A DNA stretch of 7,516 nt, taken from Desulfotignum sp. (GTDB lineage: Bacteria > Desulfobacterota > Desulfobacteria > Desulfobacterales > Desulfobacteraceae). Shown one piece after another: positions 1 through 6,590 of the stretch; the first letter of the stretch is position 1, and the number at the start of each line of letters is the position of its first letter. A program made the translations under genes and the position numbers. Location: positions 1-7,516 of the forward strand of contig JAIPDY010000158.1 of NCBI GenBank assembly GCA_021737445.1, written 5' to 3'. Below the pieces are notes generated by a model. The model saw only the letters and a list, made by a program, of their open reading frames with translations. It did no database searches and was not told the origin of the DNA.

Positions 1-2421
1 ATCATGGGCAGCAATCCAGCGGAGAACCATCCCATTTCATTCAAATATATCAACCAGGCCATGGAAAACGGGGCCAGACTGATCAGTGTCGACCCCCGGT
101 TCACCCGGACCTCTGCCCGGGCGGACATTTATACCGCCTTGAGATCCGGAACCGATATCGCGTTTCTGGGCGGAATGATCAAGTACATTCTGGACCATGA
201 CCTGTACAACCGGGAATATATATCCGAATACACCAATGCCGGTTTTATCGTGGGAAAAGGCTATGAATTCAAGGACGGGCTGTTTTCCGGTTACACAAAA
301 GGCGGGGAGGGGCCGTCCACTGGCAGCTATGACAAGTCCACCTGGGCGTTTGACATGGATGCCGCCGGCGTGCCAGAGACAGACCGCACGCTGACTCACG
401 AACGATGCGTGTTTCAGCGGATGAAAACCCATTATGACCGGTATGACCTGGATGTGGTTTCCACTATCACCGGGACATCCAAAGAGGATCTGCTGGCGGT
501 TTACCAGACTTTCGGGGCCACGGGTGCCAGGGGAAAGGCCGGCACTATCCTGTATGCCATGGGCTGGACCCAGCATACGGTGGGAACCCAGATGATCCGG
601 ACCATGGCCATGATCCAGCTGTTGCTGGGCAACATGGGGATGGCCGGCGGCGGGGTGAACGCCCTGCGCGGCGAATCCAATGTCCAGGGATCCACGGACC
701 ACTGCCTGTTGTGGCACATCTGGCCGGGGTACCTGAAAACCCCCAAAGCATCCCATGACAGCCTGGATGTCTATAACAGTGCCTTTACCCCGGTGAGCAG
801 CGATCCCTTGAGCGCCAACTGGTGGCAGCACTACCCCAAATATTCGGTGAGCCTGCTCAAGGCCTTTTTCGGCGATGCCGCCACCAGAGAAAACCAGTTC
901 GGCTACCACTGGATGCCCAAAGTGGATGACGGGGCCGCGTATTCCTGGTTTGACCTGTTTGACGCCATGTACAAAGGGGATATCAACGGCTTTTTTGCCT
1001 GGGGCCAGAACCCGGCCTGTTCCGGATCCAACGCCGCCAAGATCCGGGATGCCCTGGGCAATCTGGACTGGATGGTCAACACCAATCTGTTTGATAATGA
1101 AACCGGATCTTTCTGGAAAGGCCCGGGCAAGGATCCGTCCAAAATTAAAACCGAGGTGTTTATGCTGCCGGCGGCGGTGTCCGTGGAAAAAGAGGGGAGT
1201 GTCACCAATTCCGGCCGCTGGATGCAGTGGCGGTATCGGGGTCCAAAACCGTTGGGCAACGCCAGGCCGGACGGAGATATCATCCTGCAGCTGGGTCATA
1301 AAATCAGGGATCTGTACAGAATTTCCGGCGTGTTTCCCGATCCCGTTCTCAACCTGAGATGGGAGTATGATACCCATGGGGAATTTGATGCCCACAAGGT
1401 GGCCAGAGCCATCAACGGCACCTTTACCCGGGATACGAAAATCAAGGATACTGTGTACCCAAAAGGCTCCCTGGTCCCGAGCTTCGTTTTTCTGCAGTCA
1501 GACGGATCCACGGCATCCGGTAACTGGCTCTACTGCAACTCCTACACGGAACAAGGCAACATGTCTGCCCGGAGGAGCAATAAAGATGCCGCGAACAATA
1601 TCGGGCTGTATCCGGAGTTTGCCTGGTGCTGGCCGGTGAACCGTCGGATCATCTACAACCGGGCGTCGGTTGATCTTACAGGCCGGCCCCGGGATGAAAC
1701 AGACTGGGTCATCCGGTTTGAAGGGGAGACCCGGGACGGCAGATATGTGTCCGGAAAATGGACCGGGGATGTGCCGGACGGCGGCTGGTTCCCCATGCAG
1801 AACCCGGACGGCACCCGGCGGTCCGATACCAGGTATCCGTTTATCATGAAGACGCATGGCCATGGTCAGATATTCGGACCGGGCCTGGCAGACGGGCCGT
1901 TTCCCGAGCATTATGAACCTCTGGAGTGTCCCGTGAAAAAAAACCATCTGTCTCCGGTCAAGGTCAATCCCACGGCAGTTGTGTACCGCACCAAAGCAGA
2001 TGCCTATGCCACCTGCGACCCCCGGTTTCCGCTCGTTGGCACGACTTACCGGGTGAGCGAACACTGGCAGACCGGGGTGATGACCCGGCCCCAGGCATGG
2101 CTCATGGAACTGCAACCCAATATGTTTGTAGAAATGTCTGAAGAGCTTGCCCGGCTCAGGGGAATCCAAAACGGCGAACGGGTCCGGGTATCCAGCATGC
2201 GGGGCGCCCTGGACGCCACCGCCATCGTCACCAAACGGTTCAAGCCGTTCAAAATCGGGCCTGTAACTGTTCACCAGGTGGGAATCCCCTGGCATTATGG
2301 GTGGCGATGGCCGGCAAACAGCACCGAGGACAGTGCCAACCTGCTGACCCCTCCGGCTGGTGATCCCAATACCCGGATTCCTGAAACCAAGGCCTTTATG
2401 GTCAATGTGACAAAACGGTAA
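1..2421 (+). CDS. fdhA: Formate dehydrogenase catalytic (alpha) subunit, molybdopterin-dependent; 5' end outside window
   Basis: Catalytic subunit that oxidises formate to CO2 at a bis-pterin Mo or W centre. The frame is open from base 1; the first visible Met (base 4) is internal. The 805 residues from there match the part of E. coli FdnG-type subunits that follows the N-terminal ~210-230 residues. The missing part should hold the Tat signal, the [4Fe-4S] cysteines and the active-site Sec or Cys, so selenoprotein status cannot be read. Visible hallmarks, numbered from base 4: VDPRFTRTSARADIY near 29-43; GWTQHTVG followed by IRTMAMIQLLLGNMGMAGGG near 187-217; NALRGESNVQG near 219-229; GPFPEHYEP in the C-terminal third; and the pterin-dinucleotide-binding domain from GTTYRVSEH (679) to the C-terminal KAFMVNV. 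No frameshift is seen. The fdhB start follows 15 bases after the TAA stop. Family assignment is very secure; the soluble Desulfovibrio-like FdhAB subtype is inferred from the partner subunit. Confidence 0.96.
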   Translation: MMGSNPAENHPISFKYINQAMENGARLISVDPRFTRTSARADIYTALRSGTDIAFLGGMIKYILDHDLYNREYISEYTNAGFIVGKGYEFKDGLFSGYTKGGEGPSTGSYDKSTWAFDMDAAGVPETDRTLTHERCVFQRMKTHYDRYDLDVVSTITGTSKEDLLAVYQTFGATGARGKAGTILYAMGWTQHTVGTQMIRTMAMIQLLLGNMGMAGGGVNALRGESNVQGSTDHCLLWHIWPGYLKTPKASHDSLDVYNSAFTPVSSDPLSANWWQHYPKYSVSLLKAFFGDAATRENQFGYHWMPKVDDGAAYSWFDLFDAMYKGDINGFFAWGQNPACSGSNAAKIRDALGNLDWMVNTNLFDNETGSFWKGPGKDPSKIKTEVFMLPAAVSVEKEGSVTNSGRWMQWRYRGPKPLGNARPDGDIILQLGHKIRDLYRISGVFPDPVLNLRWEYDTHGEFDAHKVARAINGTFTRDTKIKDTVYPKGSLVPSFVFLQSDGSTASGNWLYCNSYTEQGNMSARRSNKDAANNIGLYPEFAWCWPVNRRIIYNRASVDLTGRPRDETDWVIRFEGETRDGRYVSGKWTGDVPDGGWFPMQNPDGTRRSDTRYPFIMKTHGHGQIFGPGLADGPFPEHYEPLECPVKKNHLSPVKVNPTAVVYRTKADAYATCDPRFPLVGTTYRVSEHWQTGVMTRPQAWLMELQPNMFVEMSEELARLRGIQNGERVRVSSMRGALDATAIVTKRFKPFKIGPVTVHQVGIPWHYGWRWPANSTEDSANLLTPPAGDPNTRIPETKAFMVNVTKR

Positions 2422-2427
2422 GGAGGA
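2420..2427 (+). promoter_or_regulatory. Ribosome binding site of fdhB
   Basis: AAGGAGGA starts within the TAA stop codon of fdhA, about 10 bases before the ATG at 2437. It fixes the fdhB start and suggests translational coupling with fdhA. Confidence 0.75.
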
Positions 2428-2436
2428 GATCGGATC

Positions 2437-3150
2437 ATGTCAAAATCCATACTCATCGATACCACCCTGTGTACGGCCTGCCGGGGCTGCCAGGTGGCCT
2501 GCAAGCAGTGGCACGACCTGCCCGCTGAAAAGACCGTCAACACTGGCAGTTTTCAGAACCCCCCGGATCTGACCCATTCCACCTACAAGCTGGTGCGCAT
2601 GACCGAGGCCGTGGTTGCCAACCGGCTCCAGTGGCTGTTTTTTCCAGACCAGTGCCGCCATTGCCTGGATGCGCCGTGTCTTGACATGGCTGTGGATCCA
2701 AGGGCCATTTACCGGGATGATATGACCGGTGCTGTTTTATATACGCAAAACACCCGGCTTCTGGATGCCGAAGAGATCAATGTGTCCTGTCCCTATGACA
2801 TCCCGCGTTCCGGCAGTGACGGCACCATTGCCAAATGCGATTTCTGCAATGACCGAATCCGCAATGGACTGACGCCTGCGTGTGTGGCAGCCTGTTCCAC
2901 CGGTGCCATGCAGTTCGGAGACCGGGAGGACATCCTTGACAAGGCGGAGAAACGCTTGTCCCGGGTCCGAAAAAAATATCCCGATGCCCGGCTCCTGGAC
3001 CCGGAGGATGTCAATGTCATCTACATGGTGGCATTTGATCCACATCTGTATGCGGATTATGCAGTGGCTGCCACAGGTCACGGTGAAATCACGCGTTCTG
3101 TGGCGTTGCGGAAAATGGTGGCACCACTTGCGCGGATGATGGGTGTCTGA
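2437..3150 (+). CDS. fdhB: Formate dehydrogenase iron-sulfur (beta) subunit, soluble three-cluster type
   Basis: Electron-transfer subunit of the formate dehydrogenase, 237 residues. It is ferredoxin-like with exactly twelve cysteines: C12/C15/C18/C22 (CTACRGCQVAC), C73/C76/C81 (CRHCLDAPC), C118 (CPYDIP), C134/C137 (CDFC) and C149/C153 (CVAAC). That is enough for three [4Fe-4S] clusters. Compared with four-cluster FdnH-type subunits, the second motif lacks its fourth cysteine and the CxxCxxC before CPYDIP is absent. The same pattern is known for Desulfovibrio FdhB, whose three clusters are established in D. gigas. There is no signal peptide, so export would rely on the Tat signal of FdhA. There is also no hydrophobic C-terminal helix of the kind that anchors FdnH to the membrane. 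The C-terminal half (about 160-237) is charged and typical of the short FdhB form. The next gene begins within one base of the TGA stop. Confidence 0.95.
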   Translation: MSKSILIDTTLCTACRGCQVACKQWHDLPAEKTVNTGSFQNPPDLTHSTYKLVRMTEAVVANRLQWLFFPDQCRHCLDAPCLDMAVDPRAIYRDDMTGAVLYTQNTRLLDAEEINVSCPYDIPRSGSDGTIAKCDFCNDRIRNGLTPACVAACSTGAMQFGDREDILDKAEKRLSRVRKKYPDARLLDPEDVNVIYMVAFDPHLYADYAVAATGHGEITRSVALRKMVAPLARMMGV

Positions 3151-3151
3151 C

Positions 3152-3994
3152 ATGGAAAAAACCAGGGATCGGATTCTTGAGAAACGGCCTTTTTATGGGC
3201 AAATCCTGGGATTTTACACACAGGTTTTCCAGGCCCAGGAAGAAAGCAGACCTCAGGGTTTCATCGATCCCATCTGTATCGATTCGTCAATGCCGGAAAA
3301 AAAATGCACCTCTGCAATGCCCCTGATCGGTCCGGAAGAATGGGGTATCGATCAAAATGCATCAGCCCGGCTGCTGGAAACCATCTGTGACATTGCTGCA
3401 ACACAGACCCGTGAACTGTCAGAAACAGCCATTGCTTTGAAAGCCGCTATCGCTGACAGGCGGATCGATGTAAAAATGCTGATGGATGCGCTGTTGACCA
3501 GCGATGATGACGTCCTTTCTCTCATTGCCCGGACCGCCGGTATCCATGTCCATTATCTGGTGATGCTGACGTTTTTGAGCATTGCTCCTTCCATTGAAAT
3601 CTATGCCGGCCGACTGGCACCCTGCCTGGAAAATCACCCCCACGAAAAAGGGTATTGCCCGGTATGCGGCAATTCTCCGGATCTGTTTTTTCTCGATGAA
3701 AACGGAAACCGTCATCTGAAGTGCTGTTTCTGCAGTCACACCTGGGAGATGGGCCGGCTGGGATGTGTATTCTGTGGGAACAATGATCCCGATACCCGGC
3801 AGTATTTTTTCAGTCCGGAAGAAAAAGAGTACCGGGTGGATGTATGTGATCAGTGTCACAGGTATGTTAAAGGGGTAGATACCCGTCACCTGGACCGGCC
3901 GTTTGTTCCGAAAATGGAACAAGTTGCCACGCTGCATCTGGATATCAAGGCCAGGGAAGCCGGTTATACCAGCCTGACAACAAAAAAGTTATGA
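3152..3994 (+). CDS. fdhE: Formate dehydrogenase accessory protein FdhE
   Basis: Maturation factor for formate dehydrogenase. E. coli FdhE is a cytoplasmic rubredoxin-like protein needed for active enzyme and interacts with the catalytic subunit. This copy has 280 residues from the ATG. Its N-terminal two thirds are helical-looking with no recognised motif. The C-terminal third carries the four family CxxC pairs: C169-PV-C172, C191(C192)F-C194, C205-VF-C208 and C232-DQ-C235, expected to bind iron or zinc. The ATG at 3152 lies one base after the fdhB stop, and coupled re-initiation is likely because no good Shine-Dalgarno is visible. An in-frame GTG at 3143, overlapping fdhB by eight bases, would add three residues and cannot be excluded. 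Its place directly after fdhAB matches the E. coli fdo operon, minus the cytochrome b gene. A double cysteine (191-192) in the second pair is a small oddity. Confidence 0.9.
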   Translation: MEKTRDRILEKRPFYGQILGFYTQVFQAQEESRPQGFIDPICIDSSMPEKKCTSAMPLIGPEEWGIDQNASARLLETICDIAATQTRELSETAIALKAAIADRRIDVKMLMDALLTSDDDVLSLIARTAGIHVHYLVMLTFLSIAPSIEIYAGRLAPCLENHPHEKGYCPVCGNSPDLFFLDENGNRHLKCCFCSHTWEMGRLGCVFCGNNDPDTRQYFFSPEEKEYRVDVCDQCHRYVKGVDTRHLDRPFVPKMEQVATLHLDIKAREAGYTSLTTKKL

Positions 3995-4017
3995 AAGACT
4001 TATGAAGTGAGCTGTTT

Positions 4018-4047
4018 ACAAAGCACGTTTTGTGCTTACTGTGTTTT
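4018..4047 (+). terminator. Possible weak intrinsic terminator after fdhE
   Basis: An inverted repeat AAGCAC (4021-4026) / GTGCTT (4032-4037) encloses a 5-base loop. ACA (4018-4020) and TGT (4040-4042) extend it across a two-base bulge. Only four T follow (4044-4047). The position, 24 bases past the fdhE stop, suits a terminator, but the stem is AT-rich and the T run short, so it may be leaky or only an mRNA-stability element. Confidence 0.35.
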
Positions 4048-4055
4048 CAGGTGGA

Positions 4056-4094
4056 TTCACACTGCTGTGAGCATCCGAAATCACGGCGGGTGAT
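4056..4094 (+). other. Two tandem inverted repeats in the leader of the DsrC-like gene
   Basis: TCACA (4057-4061) pairs with TGTGA (4066-4070) around CTGC, and ATCAC (4080-4084) pairs with GTGAT (4090-4094) around GGCGG. The second is followed by a T-rich stretch. The arms share TCAC/GTGA cores, so alternative pairings are possible, including with GTGA at 4121-4124 inside the ribosome binding site. These could be protein-binding palindromes, a small leader structure or chance. No confident promoter was found in 3995-4127: the AT-rich TATATTATATAA at 4105-4116 abuts the ribosome binding site and has no matching -35. Confidence 0.3.
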
Positions 4095-4113
4095 GTTGTT
4101 TTCATATATTATA

Positions 4114-4124
4114 TAAGGAGGTGA
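4114..4124 (+). promoter_or_regulatory. Exceptionally complete Shine-Dalgarno of the DsrC-like gene
   Basis: TAAGGAGGTGA is complementary over its whole 11-base length to the canonical 3' end of bacterial 16S rRNA. The GGAGG core is 6 bases from the ATG at 4128. This fixes the start and suggests strong translation initiation, stronger than at any neighbouring gene. Confidence 0.8.
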
Positions 4125-4127
4125 CCC

Positions 4128-4466
4128 ATGGTAAACACTCAGGATCTTGAACTGCATCTGGACGAAGAGGGCTATCTTAAGGATTTTCGTTCCTGGACCG
4201 AGGATATCGCATGCGCGCTGGCGGAAAAAGAAGGCATTGATGACGAATGCCCTTTGAGCACCGAGCGCATGGAGATTATCAAGTTTATGCGCAATTATTA
4301 TGAAAAATTTGAGGCGTTTCCCATTCTCCGGGCCGTGTGCAAAAATGTGGGACAGACCAAAGCGTGTAACTACGAACAGTTTCCCGATCCGGTAAAAGCA
4401 TGGAAGGTTGCCGGTCTCCCCAAGCCCACGCCAGAGGTGTTTGCCAAGATCAGGACCACGGGATAA
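4128..4466 (+). CDS. DsrC/TusE-family protein lacking both redox cysteines (RspA-like)
   Basis: Small soluble protein of 112 residues in the DsrC/TusE/DsvC family. True DsrC carries sulfur as a trisulfide from dissimilatory sulfite reductase, and TusE relays sulfur for tRNA thiolation; both use cysteines on the C-terminal arm. Family features seen: LDEEGYLKDFRSW (11-23), KEGIDDECPLS (34-44), IIKFMRNYYEKF (50-61), CKNVG (71-75) and the signature AGLPKPT (95-101). In DsrC the arm reads roughly ACKxAGLPKPTGCV. Here the first cysteine position is Trp92 (KAWKVAG), the penultimate-cysteine position is Glu103 (TPEV), and the chain runs eight residues past the usual end (FAKIRTTG). Cysteines 29, 41, 71 and 80 are elsewhere, and none matches the arm. 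A sulfur-carrier role by the known mechanism is thus unlikely. Cysteine-less homologues have been grouped as RspA and suspected to be regulatory. It lies 49 bases before pdhA and may be cotranscribed with it. Confidence 0.88.
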   Translation: MVNTQDLELHLDEEGYLKDFRSWTEDIACALAEKEGIDDECPLSTERMEIIKFMRNYYEKFEAFPILRAVCKNVGQTKACNYEQFPDPVKAWKVAGLPKPTPEVFAKIRTTG

Positions 4467-4503
4467 AGGCTTTCCCCGCTGCCGCACCCGTAACAGCCGG
4501 AAA

Positions 4504-4510
4504 AAGGAGA
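4504..4510 (+). promoter_or_regulatory. Ribosome binding site of pdhA
   Basis: AAGGAGA lies 5 bases before the ATG at 4516. It decides the pdhA start against an in-frame upstream ATG at 4408, which lies inside the DsrC-like gene and would add a 36-residue arginine/proline-rich stretch unlike the family. Confidence 0.75.
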
Positions 4511-4515
4511 GTGAG

Positions 4516-5613
4516 ATGCCGTTAAAAACCATTGATGATTTCAGTATAAAACAGCTGCATATCCTGGATGAAAATGGAAAGGTGGACCCGGATCTGGAGC
4601 CTGACCTGAGCGAAGATGACCTGAAAAAACTCTTTCAGGCCATGACCCTGTCCAGAATGGCGGATGCCAGGATGCTCAATCTCCAGCGTCAGGGCCGGCT
4701 GGGAACGATTCCGGTGAACAAGGGCCAGGAAGCGGCCTTTTGCGCGCCCATCCTTGCGCTTAAGGAAACCGACTGGTTTGTGGGATCTTACCGGGAACTG
4801 GGGGCCCGCCTGATGCGGGGGGAAACCCTGGAGAATTCCCTGCTGTTGTTCAACGGCTGGGAAGAGGGCAGTGTCAATGAAAATAACGACCGGACCCTGC
4901 CGATATCCATCGTGCTGGCATCCCAGCTGCCACACGCTGTGGGATTGGCCTATGCATCCCGATACAAGGAAGAAAAAGACACCGTGGTCCTGGCCATGTT
5001 CGGGGACGGGGCCACATCGGAAGGCGATTTTCATGAAGCCCTGAACTTTGCTGCAGTGCTCAACGCACCGGTGATTTTTTTGTGCCAGAACAACCAGTAT
5101 GCCATCTCCACGCCGCTGAAAATCCAGACAAAATCCCGGACCATTGCCCAGAAAGCCATTGCCTACGGCATTCCCGGCATCCAGGTGGACGGCAACGATG
5201 CCCTGTCCGTGTACCAGGCTGTCAAAGAAGCAGTGGACCGGGCCAGGGCAGATGAAGGCCCCACCCTGATCGAGGCGGTAACCTTCCGCATGCTCATGCA
5301 CACAACAGCTGATGATCCCACCCGGTACCGGTCTGATGATGAAGTGACGGCATGGGAAGCAAAAGATCCCCTGGTCCGTTTCAAAGCATATCTCATGAAA
5401 AAAGGGATCTGGGATGAGGACCTTCAAAAACAGCTGGAGAAAGACTGCAAAGCACAGATCGATGCGGCTGTCCAGGCGTTTGAATCCCGGGAACCGTTTG
5501 CGCCGGATGTTCCGTTTGATCATGTATTCGGCACAAAAGAAGATGTGATTGAAGCACAGCGGGCCCGGTTTCTGGCACGGCTGGGAAAGGAGAAGGAACA
5601 TGGCCAAAATTAA
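4516..5613 (+). CDS. pdhA: Pyruvate (2-oxoacid) dehydrogenase E1 component, alpha subunit
   Basis: Thiamine-diphosphate-binding half of the alpha2beta2 E1, which decarboxylates the 2-oxoacid and reductively acylates the lipoyl group of E2. It has 365 residues, usual for the family. Visible: an N-terminal arm (HILDENGKVDPDLEP, 15-29) as in Gram-positive-type PdhA; RQGRLGTIPVNKGQEA (58-73); the ThDP/Mg motif starting GDGATSEGD (163-171) and ending at N192-N193 (QNNQYAIS); and the catalytic-loop region H262-TTADDPTRYR, followed by WEAKDPLVRF (280-289). The match to Bacillus PdhA in these blocks is strong, which favours pyruvate as substrate. Branched-chain or other 2-oxoacids cannot be excluded from E1 alone. 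The 49 bases upstream (4467-4515) contain the ribosome binding site and no convincing hairpin. The 3' end overlaps pdhB by 14 bases. Confidence 0.92.
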   Translation: MPLKTIDDFSIKQLHILDENGKVDPDLEPDLSEDDLKKLFQAMTLSRMADARMLNLQRQGRLGTIPVNKGQEAAFCAPILALKETDWFVGSYRELGARLMRGETLENSLLLFNGWEEGSVNENNDRTLPISIVLASQLPHAVGLAYASRYKEEKDTVVLAMFGDGATSEGDFHEALNFAAVLNAPVIFLCQNNQYAISTPLKIQTKSRTIAQKAIAYGIPGIQVDGNDALSVYQAVKEAVDRARADEGPTLIEAVTFRMLMHTTADDPTRYRSDDEVTAWEAKDPLVRFKAYLMKKGIWDEDLQKQLEKDCKAQIDAAVQAFESREPFAPDVPFDHVFGTKEDVIEAQRARFLARLGKEKEHGQN

Positions 5614-6580
5614 TATGGTGACATCCCTGAACACAGCCCTGCACGACATCATGGCATCAGATGATACCGTCCTTGTCATGGGAGAAGATGTAGGGGTAAA
5701 CGGCGGGGTGTTCCGGGTGACCGACGGATTATATGAGAAATTCGGCAGAAAACGGGTCTTGGATACCCCCATTGCCGAGTCCGCCATTCTTGGTGCCGCC
5801 ATCGGCATGGCTATGGCCGGGCTCAAGCCGGTGGTGGAGATGCAGTTTTCCGGTTTTTCCTATCTTATGATGCACCAGCTGGAGGGCAATGCCTCCCGGA
5901 TGCGTACCAGAAGCCGGGGACAGTTCACTGTACCTCTGGTGGTGAGAATGCCCTATGGCGGCGGGGTACGCGCCCTGGAGCATCATTCGGAAAGCAAGGA
6001 GGTGTACTGGGCACATACTCCCGGAGTCAAGGTGGTGATCCCGTCCTCCCCGGCCAATGCCGGGCCGTTGCTCACCGCCGCCATCCAGGACCCGGACCCG
6101 GTGGTGTTCATGGAACCCAAGCGGTCCTACCGGTCTTTCAAGGAAACAGTGGACAAGGAGAAAAATACTTTTGCAATCGGAAAGGCCCACGTGAAGGAGA
6201 CTGGCAAAGATATTACCATCATTTCCTGGGGTGCCATGATGAGAGATACAATCAAGGCGGTGGAAGCGGTGAAATCCAAAACCGGTTTTCAGCCGGAAAT
6301 TATTGATCTGTTGACCATTTCCCCCATGGATGTCGACACCATTGTGGCCTCTGTCAAAAAGACCGGCCGGTGCGTGGTGGTTCAGGAGGCCCAGCAGTCA
6401 TTCGGCCCGGCATCGGAAATCATCGCAGTGATCAATGATCAGGCCCTGATGTACCTGGAGGCACCGGTGCGGCGGGTGACCATGTATGATGTGGTCATGC
6501 CCCTGTTTGCCAGAGAACAGTTGTATATGCCGAAGGTTTCCGACATCGACCAGGCCATCACAGAGACCTTGAACTTTTAA
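5600..6580 (+). CDS. pdhB: Pyruvate (2-oxoacid) dehydrogenase E1 component, beta subunit
   Basis: Transketolase-like beta subunit of E1, 326 residues, pairing with PdhA to form the active site. Visible: GEDVGVNGGVFRVTDGL (28-44); DTPIAESAILGAAIGMA (55-71) with Glu60, which corresponds to the conserved glutamate contacting the ThDP aminopyrimidine; PYGGGVRALEHHSES (118-132) containing the catalytic-site histidines; and the C-terminal transketolase domain with IDLLTISPMDVDTI and VVVQEAQ. The start is the ATG at 5600, where family alignment begins (MAKINMVTSLNTAL). It is preceded by AAAGGAG (5586-5592) and lies inside the last codons of pdhA, which points to translational coupling and equal subunit output. 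The frame is open further upstream to an ATG at 5549, but those extra residues only re-read the pdhA end. The TAA stop is merged with the ribosome binding site of the next gene. Confidence 0.94.
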   Translation: MAKINMVTSLNTALHDIMASDDTVLVMGEDVGVNGGVFRVTDGLYEKFGRKRVLDTPIAESAILGAAIGMAMAGLKPVVEMQFSGFSYLMMHQLEGNASRMRTRSRGQFTVPLVVRMPYGGGVRALEHHSESKEVYWAHTPGVKVVIPSSPANAGPLLTAAIQDPDPVVFMEPKRSYRSFKETVDKEKNTFAIGKAHVKETGKDITIISWGAMMRDTIKAVEAVKSKTGFQPEIIDLLTISPMDVDTIVASVKKTGRCVVVQEAQQSFGPASEIIAVINDQALMYLEAPVRRVTMYDVVMPLFAREQLYMPKVSDIDQAITETLNF

Positions 6581-6590
6581 GGAGGGACCC

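Noticed and set aside
37..1395. 452-codon open frame on the - strand opposite fdhA
   Set aside because: It is antisense to a highly conserved catalytic subunit. The translation shows no recognisable domain, and such mirror frames arise from the GC-biased third positions of the real gene.
1498..2295. 265-codon open frame on the - strand opposite the 3' half of fdhA
   Set aside because: Shadow of fdhA for the same reason, with no ribosome binding site or family resemblance.
4057..4070. CRP/FNR/HcpR-type operator suggested by TCACA...TGTGA
   Set aside because: The half-sites are in the inverted order with a 4-base spacer, whereas CRP/HcpR sites read TGTGA-N6-TCACA. It was kept only as an inverted repeat.
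4105..4116. Sigma-70 -10-like TATATTATATAA
   Set aside because: It abuts the Shine-Dalgarno, so transcription would start within or after it, and no -35 lies at the right distance. More likely an AT-rich spacer.
4408..4515. Upstream in-frame extension of pdhA starting at ATG 4408
   Set aside because: It overlaps the DsrC-like gene and encodes an Arg/Pro-rich stretch absent from E1 alpha proteins; ATG 4516 has a good ribosome binding site.
4467..4515. Possible terminator between the DsrC-like gene and pdhA (GCTG 4479-4482 / CAGC 4494-4497)
   Set aside because: Only four base pairs around a 11-base loop and no T run, so it is not credible as a terminator.
4522..5826. 434-codon open frame on the - strand opposite pdhA and the start of pdhB
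   Set aside because: It spans two conserved + strand genes, and its Cys/His/Phe-rich translation resembles no protein family.
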